Origin: Deltaproteobacteria bacterium
GTDB lineage: Bacteria > Desulfobacterota > Desulfomonilia > UBA1062
Length of the DNA stretch: 64,000 nt
Assembly: GCA_029547185.1 (NCBI GenBank)
Contig: JAKPPU010000018.1
Coordinates: 16,179-80,178 of the forward strand
Direction: 5' to 3'
Shown in pieces: positions 43,899-53,599 of this stretch. Within the stretch, counting starts at the first letter, position 1. Each line of letters begins with the position of its first letter. The notes beneath the pieces were generated by a model that had not been told where the DNA came from, did no database searches, and saw only the letters and a program-made list of their open reading frames with translations. A program made the translations under genes and the position numbers.

Positions 43899-44402
43899 TC
43901 ATCCGGCCTTGAAGCTGAGGTTTTCAATCCGGCGCAGGACCCATTCGTCGACGACGTGCTCGTACTGCAGCCGCAGCTTGCCTGCATAGCTGGAAACCGT
44001 TTCCACGTATATGGTGAGCACGGCCTGGCAGCCGGTTTTTTTCACATCGAGGATCCTGAGGTCGACGATATTGGTCTGATCGAAGACGAAACCCATGGGC
44101 ACGGGAACATAGACGTCGAGGGAGCCGGCGCCTGCTCCGGAGCCCCTCGCTGAGTGGGATTTTACTTTGACCACAGCCTCGGGGCCGATGCTTGTGCCCA
44201 CGAGGTCGAGCTTTACTTTTTCAGGCGTGAAGTCCGTGCCCCGTGATCGGTCATCCTCCATGCCTGCGGAATCGATCCTGCTCAAGAGAAGCCTTTCGTT
44301 CCGAGCGGCCCCTGCCGGGCACTCGGGAATTTGACCCGCCCATGCTCCCTGCAGGCAGAAGACACTGCACAAGACGGCTCCCACCACGGTCTTTCGATGC
44401 AT
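43899..44402 (-). CDS. secreted hypothetical protein, 167 aa
   Basis: A signal peptide (MHRKTVVGAVLCSVFCLQGA, cleaved after WA) begins a mostly beta protein with GTSIGPEAVVKVKSHSARGS, a GSGAGAGSLDVYVPVPMGFV segment and KTGCQAVLTIYVETVSSYAG. Two cysteines in the mature part could be oxidised. GGTGAGG six nt before the ATG at 44402 sets the start; a longer frame begins with GTG at 44414. No family recognised; periplasmic location is likely. Confidence 0.62.
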   Translation of the reverse strand: MHRKTVVGAVLCSVFCLQGAWAGQIPECPAGAARNERLLLSRIDSAGMEDDRSRGTDFTPEKVKLDLVGTSIGPEAVVKVKSHSARGSGAGAGSLDVYVPVPMGFVFDQTNIVDLRILDVKKTGCQAVLTIYVETVSSYAGKLRLQYEHVVDEWVLRRIENLSFKAG

Positions 44403-44803
44403 TCGAAACCTCACCAGCCACTCCCCACGGGATGTCCTTTAAAACCTTACTCCCTGCAGGCGGCTGCAATCATTGTCCGCTTCCTGAATGTAATATGCCG
44501 AACATTGCGGGAGTCAAGCATGACGATGCATCTTCCCCGCAGGCCTCCTCAAAAATCACGCATACCTTGAAAATAAAAATGAACAATAACGGAACGATAA
44601 AAGGAAATAAAAAATAATGCCCGTGGCCCGGAAAACGCGATATTGATATCTCGGTATGCAGACTCTACACAACGATTGAAACACGGAAAGCCTCTTGGAT
44701 AGACCTCTTGCGGGCTCATGGACCTGAGACAGCCAACGATGAAACCCATGAGAAGCTTTTCTCAACGAGGCATTCGTAACAGAAGCTAAAGGAGGAAAGA
44801 ACA
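44403..44803. other. intergenic, no gene found
   Basis: This 401-nt gap holds only short frames without ribosome sites. There is a modest AT-rich stretch near 44560-44620 and a clear ribosome site (AAAGGAGGAAAGAACA) for the DUF2795 gene at 44804. I see no RNA gene, repeat or terminator in it. Confidence 0.5.
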
Positions 44804-45001
44804 ATGGCTATCAGAGGAAGCGCTGCAGAATTGGAGAAATACCTGAAAGGTGTGGATTATCCTGCGAGCAAGGAAGACCTTTTGCGGAAGGCGCGCTCGA
44901 ACGGTGCACCCGATGAGGTTATCGACATGATCAACAGCCTCACCGAGACCCACTTCAATTCGCCCATCGATGTCAGCAAGGCCTTCGGCGAGACTCACTA
45001 A
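44804..45001 (+). CDS. DUF2795 protein, 65 aa
   Basis: A small helical protein: ELEKYLKGVDYPASKEDLLR, then KARSNGAPDEVIDMINSLTE. This is the DUF2795 pattern, in which a YPAxKxxL helix is followed by xxAPxEVxxxIxxLP. DUF2795 proteins are widespread, small and of unknown function, and often stress-induced. It has AAAGGAGG upstream and a strong terminator 72 nt after its stop, so it is a single-gene unit. Confidence 0.85.
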   Translation: MAIRGSAAELEKYLKGVDYPASKEDLLRKARSNGAPDEVIDMINSLTETHFNSPIDVSKAFGETH

Positions 45002-45072
45002 CCCGGGGCTTCCTTGGAAAGGTCGGCGAAAAGCACGAGAAACAACGCAAACAACCGGCCGTACCTGAAAAA

Positions 45073-45099
45073 GGGTATCGGACTCTCGGTCCGGTACCC
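45073..45099 (+). terminator. rho-independent terminator after DUF2795 gene
   Basis: GGGTATCGGA-CTCTCGG-TCCGGTACCC (ten pairs with one G-U) preceded by AAAA and followed by TTTATTTT. It lies 72 nt downstream of the DUF2795 stop and fits an intrinsic terminator on the plus strand. Confidence 0.8.
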
Positions 45100-45204
45100 T
45101 TTATTTTGCAGAGCAGGGTCGTATACGGACATGCAGGACGGAACGTCCGCTTCATACCGTCGGAGAGCTCGTCACGGGAGAGTCGAGCCCGCCAGGGAAT
45201 CGGC

Positions 45205-45753
45205 TCACCCTTTGCCTTTTCCCCATGAGGACATGCTGAACTCGCACCCGCAGTAGTTCTGCCTGTAGAGGCCGTAGCGCCTGCTGAGTGCGATGCTGCG
45301 TGAGTAGCCGTCCTTTTTCTTGAAGTCAATCGCCTCGAACTTCGGGAATGCGTAGCCCGCCTCGAAGATCTTGGCCGACTGCTTGTAGCGGCTGACGCTC
45401 AGGCTGGTCGTGAAGGCGGGGAGCCTGAGCCTGTCGGCCATCCGGGAGGCCCGCGCAAGGTTGAACTCGAAGCACTTCATGCACCTCCTGCCGTGCTCGG
45501 GTTCGTCTTCGAGGCCCCGGATGTGACGGAGCCACTTCTCGTGGTCGTAGAGGTCCTCTTCGAGCCGCAGCTTGAGGATGCCCGCCAGCGTCCTCACGTT
45601 CTCGAGCCGCTTCTCGTACTCCTCCCGGGGGAAGATGTTCGAGTTGCTGAAGAACAGGACGACCTCGTACCCCGAAGACGCCAGGCGCTCCGTGCACGTC
45701 GTCGCACACGGTCCGCAGCAGGTATGGAGGAGGATGCTCGATGTGCTCTCCAT
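45205..45753 (-). CDS. queH: epoxyqueuosine reductase QueH
   Basis: A 182-residue QueH: LLHTCCGPCATTCTERLASS (C12, C13, C16), EHGRRCMKCFEFNLARAS (C90, C93), LSVSRYKQSAKIF and YCGCEFS (C167, C169). QueH is the Fe-S, non-cobalamin epoxyqueuosine reductase that makes queuosine at the tRNA wobble base, replacing QueG in many anaerobes. The Cys pattern is intact. AAAGGATATCC precedes the ATG. Divergent from the degenerate-receiver gene at 45872. Confidence 0.92.
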   Translation of the reverse strand: MESTSSILLHTCCGPCATTCTERLASSGYEVVLFFSNSNIFPREEYEKRLENVRTLAGILKLRLEEDLYDHEKWLRHIRGLEDEPEHGRRCMKCFEFNLARASRMADRLRLPAFTTSLSVSRYKQSAKIFEAGYAFPKFEAIDFKKKDGYSRSIALSRRYGLYRQNYCGCEFSMSSWGKGKG

Positions 45754-45871
45754 GGATATCCTTTTGTGTATGATACCATGATATTTTCAGCGATAACAAG
45801 TGCCATTCGGCAGGGCACTTTCCAAATCGCCCTGCTGATATTATAGAGAGTATCTCACGGGAAATGAAACC

Positions 45872-46306
45872 ATGAGCGTAAAGAGGAAAAAGGTTCTCCT
45901 GATCGTGGACGACAAGAGGGTCGTCAGGTCATACGTACGGGCCATCATCGAGAACAATTTCAACGAGTACGACCTCGAGATCTTCACGGCGCCCTCGAGC
46001 GACATCGCCCTGCAGATCATCGAGCAGAAGCACGGCGGGATCGATCTCGTGTCCACGAATTTTCACCGGCCGGGGATGGATGGCTACATATTCTCCTACT
46101 TCGTCAAGCTCAAGTATCCCCAGATAAAGATCCTCATCTGCTCGGGAAGCGCCAAGACCAAGGACCTTAAGGCCATGTTCGAGGGCAGGCTCGCCGATGC
46201 CTATCTGAAAAAGCCCATACATGAGAAAGATTATATCGAGAAGGTTCAGCAGATCTTCGAGTCCCAGAATATCGTCAGACTGAGCTTCCCTGAGAAATCG
46301 GCTTGA
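45872..46306 (+). CDS. receiver-domain protein with Asn in place of the phosphoacceptor Asp
   Basis: A 144-residue stand-alone response-regulator receiver fold: KVLLIVDDKRVVRSYVRAII (acidic pair D13-D14), DLVSTNFHRPGMDGYIF, ILICSGSA (Ser) and DAYLKKPIH (Lys). The phospho-site is N63 where the family has Asp, so canonical phosphorylation is impossible; such pseudo-receivers work by other signals or as interaction partners. No effector domain and no kinase next to it. The ribosome site is weak. A longer C-terminal tail (FESQNIVRLSFPEKSA) is present. Confidence 0.82.
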   Translation: MSVKRKKVLLIVDDKRVVRSYVRAIIENNFNEYDLEIFTAPSSDIALQIIEQKHGGIDLVSTNFHRPGMDGYIFSYFVKLKYPQIKILICSGSAKTKDLKAMFEGRLADAYLKKPIHEKDYIEKVQQIFESQNIVRLSFPEKSA

Positions 46307-46433
46307 TGAGGGCAGGCAGGGCATTATTCTGAAGTCATAGAAAGACTTCGATTGAAAAGGGTATTGTCCGTTTTCTGGAGAGCCGGTGTCCGCCCCGTGA
46401 GCGGACAGTCCGGCATTGGCAAGGAGACCTGTC

Positions 46434-46877
46434 ATGAAGATGCCGCGGATGTGGGTTATCATCTGGGCGATGATGCTGTTCCTGGCTATGGGCGACCGGT
46501 CTGCGCTGGCCGGCGGGAGAGACGAGAACCCCCTCGCCGAGGCCGGCTGGTTCTGCCCCTTCTGCGGAGGGAGCTACGAGCCTTACGACTCGAACCGAAA
46601 CCAGCAGGACACCATGCGCAGGTACCATCACTGGATGGGGATCGACAACCGGTACGACGTGCTCGGCCAGTATACGTCGGGCAAGTCCTTCGACAGGGAC
46701 AAGGCAGCGTTTCTCGTCCAGAGCTATATCCGCTCCACGAGGAATCCCAACATCAGGCTGGGCGGCATAACGGCGCGGGACGAGTATTACGAGGCCCGGA
46801 TCGTGACCACGGAAGGAACGCTCGTCGATATCCTCCTCGTGGACAAATACACCGGTCAGTTCCGGTCGGTGTATTAG
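46434..46877 (+). CDS. secreted hypothetical protein with CPFC motif, 147 aa
   Basis: AAGGAGACCTGTC before the ATG at 46434 sets the start. A signal peptide (MKMPRMWVIIWAMMLFLAMG, cleaved near ALA-GG) is followed by AEAGWFCPFCGGSYEPYDSN, a CxxC motif as in a small zinc site. The rest includes HHWMGIDNRYDVLGQYTSGK and EYYEARIVTTEGTLVDILLV. No family recognised. Its stop codon overlaps the stop of the opposite-strand tal-pgi gene. Confidence 0.65.
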   Translation: MKMPRMWVIIWAMMLFLAMGDRSALAGGRDENPLAEAGWFCPFCGGSYEPYDSNRNQQDTMRRYHHWMGIDNRYDVLGQYTSGKSFDRDKAAFLVQSYIRSTRNPNIRLGGITARDEYYEARIVTTEGTLVDILLVDKYTGQFRSVY

Positions 46878-49666
46878 GGCAGGAGACCGGCGATGCGCGT
46901 GATCGCGCCGGAAATGTCCTCGCTGTCGATGTGCAGGCGGATCGCCTTTCTGCCCTTCTCCTTGAGGGCGTTCCAGTCGCCCAGGGCCTGAGCGGCTATG
47001 AGGGTCCCGAAGGTCATCGAGGATTTCCATGAGCCGGCCTCGTCCGGGATCACGATGTCCTCGAAAACCCTGCCCGTGATCTGAATGAAGAGGCCGTCTC
47101 CGGCGTCGCCCTTGTGGAGCTGCCCGGTGGAGTGGAGATAGCGCGGCCCGTATCCCGACATCGTAGCCATCTTGTAGGAATCCCGTATCTTCATGCGGAG
47201 CCCGTCGAGCGCGGCCGTCGTCAGGATCGAGGGCGCGACATATGCCTGGACGGCTGCGTACGAGCCTTCGCCCGCCTGATCGAGGAAGGCCTTCAGGGCA
47301 TCTTCGAGGGTATCTCCCCGGACGTCGCCCGTGAGGCTGATATCCCTGTCCCTGATCTTGGGGGCAGGCTCGGGCAGAGATCCTGTCTTCCGGTATTCCT
47401 CGACCGCATCCCTGGCCCGCTTCTTGGCGGCCTCCACGTCGGGCTGGTCGAAGGGGTTGATGCCAAGGACATACCCGGCTGCGGCGGTGGCCATCTCCCA
47501 GAGGAAGAACTGGCCGCCCAGGTCGCAGATGTCGTGGATATCGATCCTGACCACAGGGTGGCCCGCCTTTTCGAGGGCCTTCAATCTGTCGTCGTACGTC
47601 TCGTCCCTGTCGAGGCAGATATTGACGAAGATCCTGTCGTTCCCGTACTGGCCGGGAAAGCCGAGGTGCTCGTGCACGACGGGCACGATGCCTTTGCCCT
47701 CCTTGCCCGTGCTCTCGGCGATGAGCTGCTCGACCCAGTCGCCGAAGGCCTCGAAACCGAGCGACATGACGAAGGTCGCCTTGTCTCTTCCGGCAAGGGC
47801 CGCCTCCCCGAGGATTGCACCGAGCCTGCCGCCGTGGTTGTTCCCCTTGAGCGGGCAGTTGCTCGCCTCGCAGTTCTCGGAGATGACGAGGGCCCGGTCG
47901 AGGAGCGATCTGATCTCTATGCCGAGGAGGGCTGCGGGGACGAGCCCGAAGTCCGAAAGCGCGGAATACCTCCCGCCGATATCCGGGTCGTTCAGGAAGA
48001 CCTTCCGGAAGCCGTGCCTGTCCGCGAGCTCGACGAGGATGGACCCCGGATCGGTGATCGCGATGAAATGCCCGCCTGCTTTGCCCTTGCCCAGGGCCTC
48101 TTCAGCCAGGGTGTAGAAGTACTTGAAGAAGGACAGGGTCTCGACCGTGGTGCCCGATTTGCTGGACACGATGAAGAGGCTCGACGCGAAATCGATGCCC
48201 CGGTACACGGACGACAGGAAGGCGGGATCGGTGCTGTCGACGATGGTGAGGTCGAGGTATCCCTCGCGGATCCCGAAGATCTCGCGCATGACCTCGGGTG
48301 CCAGGGAAGAGCCTCCCATGCCCAGGAGATAGGCTTGGGTGTAGCCCTGTGAGGCGAGGTCTCTGGCGAACTGCTCGAGCTCTTCCGCATGGTCCATCAT
48401 GCGCTCGGGCGTCGTGAGCCAGCCCAGCCTGTTCGTGATCTCTTTCGGGCTGTCCTTCCATACGGTGTGATCGTGCTCCCGGATCCGGCGGATGACGTTC
48501 TCCTCACGCATCCTCTCGAGACGGATCTCCACCGGCCTTGCCAGTGCCCCGAGCTCGGCGGTGACCATGCGGGAGCCCGCGATGATCTCCCTGCGCTTGG
48601 CAGCGATGCTGTCCATGAGGGAGCGGAAGGACCCTGCAAAGAGCTCCACGCCGTCTTTTTGCAGCTTCGCCGTTATCGCACCTAAGTCGATGCCTTCCTT
48701 CGAGAGCCTCTCGATCCGGGCCTTCGCCTCATCGATTCCCTCCTCGAGCCTGTCCTCGACCTTCCCGTGGTCCATGAAGGCCTGGAGCGTTGCCGGGGGA
48801 ACGGTATTCACCGTGTGGGGGCCGACGAGCTCGTCGATGTAGAGTGTATCCGGATACGCCGGGTTCTTGGTGCCCGTGCTCGCCCAGAGCAGCCTCTGGG
48901 GGCGGGCGCCGCTCTTTTCGAGCTTCTTCCAGCGCGGTCCGGAAAAGATTTCTTTGAAAAGCCCGTAGGCGACCTTGGCGTTGTCGACGGCGATCCTGCC
49001 CGTGAGCTCTGTGAGCCCCCGTTTTTCGAGCTCGGGATCGACGGAGGAATCGACCCTGCTCACGAAGAAGGATGCGACCGATGCTGCCTTCGAGATGTCC
49101 CCGCCTGCGGCAAGGAGCTTCTCGAGTCCGGACAGGTAGGCGAGGGCGGCCCCTCTGTAGCGCTCGACGCCGAAGAGCAGGGTGACATTGACGTTGATGC
49201 CCTCGCTGATGAGGGCTTCGGTCGCGGCGATGCCCTCGCTCGTGGCCGGCACCTTGATCATGATGTTGGGGCGGCCGAGTTTTTTGAAGAGCCTTTCCGC
49301 CTCGTCGACGGTCTTCCGTGCATCGTAGGCCAGCTCGGGGCTCACCTCGATGCTCACGTACCCGTCGAGGCCCCCGGTCCGGTCGTAGACCGGCCTGAAC
49401 AGGTCTGCGGTACGGGCTATGTCCCACAGCGCGAGGTTCTCGTAGATCCCCTCGACAGGGGTGCCCTTCTTCACCAGGGAGACGAGGTCCTCGTCGTAGT
49501 CCGAGCTTCCTGCAATGGCCTTCTCGAAGATCGTCGGGTTGGAGGTCACGCCCCGTACGCCCTGATCGATGAGCGCTTGCAGCTCTCCGGAGGTGATGAG
49601 GGACCTGCGTATGTAATCAAACCAAATGGCCTGTCCGATATCTGCCAGCTTCTGGAGTTTCGACAT
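46874..49666 (-). CDS. bifunctional transaldolase / glucose-6-phosphate isomerase
   Basis: A 930-residue fusion. Residues 1-370 are transaldolase: VRGVTSNPTIFEKAIAGSSD, NIMIKVPATSEG with the Schiff-base Lys K138 and VNVTLLFGVERY. Residues about 380-930 are phosphoglucose isomerase: AYLLGMGGSSLAPEVMREIF, FIVSSKSGTTVETLSFFKYF (SIS) and VFEDIVIPDEAGSWKSSM. The fusion links the non-oxidative pentose phosphate pathway to glycolysis and is known in some bacteria. It is 148 nt downstream of glucokinase on the same strand, a neat pathway relation (glucose-6-phosphate). The ATG has GAGGTG before it. Confidence 0.95.
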   Translation of the reverse strand: MSKLQKLADIGQAIWFDYIRRSLITSGELQALIDQGVRGVTSNPTIFEKAIAGSSDYDEDLVSLVKKGTPVEGIYENLALWDIARTADLFRPVYDRTGGLDGYVSIEVSPELAYDARKTVDEAERLFKKLGRPNIMIKVPATSEGIAATEALISEGINVNVTLLFGVERYRGAALAYLSGLEKLLAAGGDISKAASVASFFVSRVDSSVDPELEKRGLTELTGRIAVDNAKVAYGLFKEIFSGPRWKKLEKSGARPQRLLWASTGTKNPAYPDTLYIDELVGPHTVNTVPPATLQAFMDHGKVEDRLEEGIDEAKARIERLSKEGIDLGAITAKLQKDGVELFAGSFRSLMDSIAAKRREIIAGSRMVTAELGALARPVEIRLERMREENVIRRIREHDHTVWKDSPKEITNRLGWLTTPERMMDHAEELEQFARDLASQGYTQAYLLGMGGSSLAPEVMREIFGIREGYLDLTIVDSTDPAFLSSVYRGIDFASSLFIVSSKSGTTVETLSFFKYFYTLAEEALGKGKAGGHFIAITDPGSILVELADRHGFRKVFLNDPDIGGRYSALSDFGLVPAALLGIEIRSLLDRALVISENCEASNCPLKGNNHGGRLGAILGEAALAGRDKATFVMSLGFEAFGDWVEQLIAESTGKEGKGIVPVVHEHLGFPGQYGNDRIFVNICLDRDETYDDRLKALEKAGHPVVRIDIHDICDLGGQFFLWEMATAAAGYVLGINPFDQPDVEAAKKRARDAVEEYRKTGSLPEPAPKIRDRDISLTGDVRGDTLEDALKAFLDQAGEGSYAAVQAYVAPSILTTAALDGLRMKIRDSYKMATMSGYGPRYLHSTGQLHKGDAGDGLFIQITGRVFEDIVIPDEAGSWKSSMTFGTLIAAQALGDWNALKEKGRKAIRLHIDSEDISGAITRIAGLLP

Positions 49667-49814
49667 CCGTGCACCTCATGAGAAAAAAATGATCACTGAC
49701 GGTTCCCTACCTTACACAATTCAGGGGAGAAATCACAAGTCTCAATCTGAATTATTTTTCATGGCTTAAGGGAGATATGCCCTCCAATGCCGGCAGGAAG
49801 CAGAGGATATCGGA

Positions 49815-50828
49815 TTACGGCTTGTCTCCCGCGGGCTCGAAGGCTTCGAAGCCGGAGACGGCGGCTCCCATCAGACCGGCCTTGGGGTTGAGAATGACGG
49901 ACACGGGCATTTTGTGGAGGACCCTCGACAGGCGGCCCTTGCGGAGAAACGACTGGATGAACGGCCCTTCCCGGAGGGCCGGAAGGATCCTCGGAGGGAT
50001 TCCGCCCCCGATGTACACGCCTCCCGTTGACAGGATTTTCAATGCCAGGTTGCCGGTCTCTGCGCCGAGCACGGAGACGAACAGTCGCAGGGCGGCTTTT
50101 GCGATGGCGCACGATGCCTTCTCGTCGACGGCAGTGCCCAGGATGACGGCGGTTTTGTCGTCGGCCCGTGCGAGCCTTTCGGAAAACCACGAAGGCTCGT
50201 CGTAATAGCCCCTGTCCTTGAGGAACGAATAGATGTTGGGAATGCCCATGCCCGAGCAGACGAGCTCATAGCTCACATGGCCGTGGCGCTCGAAGAGGTA
50301 CTTCAGGAGCTCGATCTCGGTGTCGTCGCCCGGACCGAACTCCGTATGCCCGCCTTCTGAGGGATGGGCCACATACCGCGAGCCGTCCCAGGTGAGGTAT
50401 GCCTCGCCGAGGCCGGTGCCGGGGGCGATAATCGCCCTCGGGCCCTTTGGCTCCGGGACCCCCTTGTTGAGGCTCAAGAGGTCCGCCTCTTCGAGGTGGG
50501 AGATGCTGTAGGCCATGGCCTCGAGATCGTTGAGGAGATGCATGTCCTTAAACCCGATGGAGGAGATGATGAGGGATTTGTCGACCACCCACGGCAGGTT
50601 GGTCACGGCTACCTTTTCTTCGATCACGGGGCCCGCCACGCCGAACACGGCATACCCGACCTCTTCGATGCCGAAGTCTTCGATGAACCGGCTGACGATA
50701 TCCTCGAGCGAGCCGCAGGACATGCTTGCGTACGTGGCTTCGAAGAGGGGCTCCCTGACGCCTTTCTCGGAGCTGTAGAGGGCGAGGGTGGTCTTCGTTC
50801 CCCCGATGTCACCCGCAATGAGCTTCAT
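49815..50828 (-). CDS. glk: glucokinase
   Basis: About 337 residues of the ROK-less bacterial glucokinase family: MKLIAGDIGGTKTTLALYSS (ATP phosphate 1), VFGVAGPV, LLNDLEAMAYSISHL (sugar binding, catalytic Asp), APGTGLGEAYLTWDG, PSEGGHTEFGPGD and AGLMGAAVSGFEAF. It phosphorylates glucose to glucose-6-phosphate. Two ATGs lie in tandem; GAGG spacing favours 50828. Upstream, 3-hydroxybutyryl-CoA dehydrogenase ends 32 nt away on the same strand, suggesting co-transcription. Confidence 0.92.
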   Translation of the reverse strand: MKLIAGDIGGTKTTLALYSSEKGVREPLFEATYASMSCGSLEDIVSRFIEDFGIEEVGYAVFGVAGPVIEEKVAVTNLPWVVDKSLIISSIGFKDMHLLNDLEAMAYSISHLEEADLLSLNKGVPEPKGPRAIIAPGTGLGEAYLTWDGSRYVAHPSEGGHTEFGPGDDTEIELLKYLFERHGHVSYELVCSGMGIPNIYSFLKDRGYYDEPSWFSERLARADDKTAVILGTAVDEKASCAIAKAALRLFVSVLGAETGNLALKILSTGGVYIGGGIPPRILPALREGPFIQSFLRKGRLSRVLHKMPVSVILNPKAGLMGAAVSGFEAFEPAGDKP

Positions 50829-50860
50829 CATCGACCTCGTTTCATCAGGATCTCACCGCC

Positions 50861-51712
50861 CTATGCGTAATCGTAGAACCCCTTGCCGGTTTTGCGGCCG
50901 AGCCAGCCGGCCTCGACATACCTCCGCAGCAGGGGGCAGGGACGGTACTTCGAATCGTTGAACCCGTTGTAGAGCGTCTCCATGATCGCGAGGCAGGTGT
51001 CGAGCCCGATGAGGTCCGCCAGTGCGAGCGGGCCCATGGGATGGTTCATGCCGAGCTTCATGACCGTGTCGATGTCTTCCTTCGTACCCACGCCGGTATA
51101 CAGGCAGAAGACCGCCTCGTTGATCATGGGCATGAGGACCCGGTTCGAGATGAACCCGGGATAGTCGTGGGCCTCTGCCGGGGTCTTGCCGAACTTCAAA
51201 GCCAGGTCCCAGGTAGTTTTGAAGGTGTCTTCCGACGTGGCCAGGGCCCTGATCACCTCGACGAGCTTCATGACCGGAACGGGGTTCATGAAGTGCATGC
51301 CGATGACCTTGTCCTGCCTTCTGGTCTGCGAGGCGATCCTGCCGATGGGGATCGACGAGGTGTTCGTGCCCAGGATAGCCTCTTTCTTGCAGTACAGGTC
51401 GAGATCCTTGAAGATCTTGAACTTTATGTCTTCCCGCTCGGAAGCGGCCTCGACCACGTAATCCGCGTCCTTCATCTCTCCGAGGTCCGTGGTGGTCCTG
51501 ATGCGGCTCAAGGTGGAGTCCCTGTCTTCCCTGCTCATCTTCGCCTTTTCCACGGACTTGTCGAGGTTCCTCGTGATGACGTCGAGCCCTTTCCGGACGA
51601 GGGTTTCATTGATATCGTGCATGATGACACTGAGGCCGCTCATGGCGGCGACCTGGGCGATTCCGCCGCCCATCTGGCCTGCACCGACCACTCCGAATGT
51701 TTTTACCTCCAT
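50861..51712 (-). CDS. 3-hydroxybutyryl-CoA dehydrogenase
   Basis: A 283-residue enzyme of the 3-hydroxyacyl-CoA dehydrogenase family: FGVVGAGQMGGGIAQVAAMS (NAD binding), VVEAASEREDIKFKIF, LGTNTSSIPIGRIA, IGMHFMNPVPVMKLVEVIRA (catalytic His) and YPGFISNRVLMPMINEAVFC, MKLGMNHPMGPLALADLIGL. It interconverts 3-hydroxybutyryl-CoA and acetoacetyl-CoA with NAD(P). AGGAGAGACATT precedes the ATG; 15 nt downstream of the thiolase stop. With the thiolase it forms the acetoacetyl-CoA module of butyrate-type metabolism or beta-oxidation. Confidence 0.93.
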   Translation of the reverse strand: MEVKTFGVVGAGQMGGGIAQVAAMSGLSVIMHDINETLVRKGLDVITRNLDKSVEKAKMSREDRDSTLSRIRTTTDLGEMKDADYVVEAASEREDIKFKIFKDLDLYCKKEAILGTNTSSIPIGRIASQTRRQDKVIGMHFMNPVPVMKLVEVIRALATSEDTFKTTWDLALKFGKTPAEAHDYPGFISNRVLMPMINEAVFCLYTGVGTKEDIDTVMKLGMNHPMGPLALADLIGLDTCLAIMETLYNGFNDSKYRPCPLLRRYVEAGWLGRKTGKGFYDYA

Positions 51713-51727
51713 AATGTCTCTCCTGTT

Positions 51728-52906
<1,179 letters not shown>

Positions 52907-53167
52907 GTTTCCTCCTATACATCTTGGATGGGAATGTGCCCCGCCACGATCAAGACCATGCCGAGAAAGTGCTGGGAGCCGTGTATCTTCCGAAGAACTC
53001 AAGCTAGGTCATCCCGGGGAAAAAATCAAGAGCTCTTCATATTATTGTCTCGAAACGCGGCAGATAAAAAGCGAGCCTGCGTATGCCCCTCCCGGTTGAA
53101 CGCCCATCGTGAAAGGTCTTGTATTTTCCGTCAGCAGACTGCATATGAAAGGAGAGGGGAGGGATCT

Positions 53168-53482
53168 ATGGCATCGGAAATCAAGGATATCACGATCCAG
53201 TACGAAGAAGACGGGACCGTGCTCGTAAAAGAGCTCGACAAGGAGGTTCTTTCGAAGGGGGCATGGACGACGATCCTCTTCAGGTATCAGCAGCTCGACC
53301 CCAAGACGAACGAGTACGGGCCGGACCGCTATTCCATCCGCAGATACCGCAAGGTGAGCAATGAATACCGCCAGCAGTCGAAATTCACCATCTCGAGCGT
53401 CCAGCAGGCACGCAAGATCATCGAGATCCTCCAGAAATGGATCGGGTCGGACCAGGATACGGACCAGGACAATGATCTGTAA
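53168..53482 (+). CDS. conserved hypothetical protein, 104 aa
   Basis: GAGGGGAGGGATCT precedes the ATG at 53168. The protein is charged and soluble: MASEIKDITIQYEEDGTVLV, then KEVLSKGAWTTILFRYQQLD and YGPDRYSIRRYRKVSNEYRQ, ending in an acidic tail. The KGAWTTIL-FRY / KYSIRRY pattern recalls a family seen in deltaproteobacterial genomes with no assigned function. Divergent from the thiolase gene. No signal or membrane segment. Confidence 0.72.
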   Translation: MASEIKDITIQYEEDGTVLVKELDKEVLSKGAWTTILFRYQQLDPKTNEYGPDRYSIRRYRKVSNEYRQQSKFTISSVQQARKIIEILQKWIGSDQDTDQDNDL

Positions 53483-53599
53483 TCAAACAGCATATGCCCG
53501 AATAGATGCCGTTCGCAGAGCTTAGAAGACCCTTTTGAGGGTCAAAAACAGTGCGGTCGCCGCCGAGGTCGACCGCCTCAATCCGGCCGCAGCAGACGG

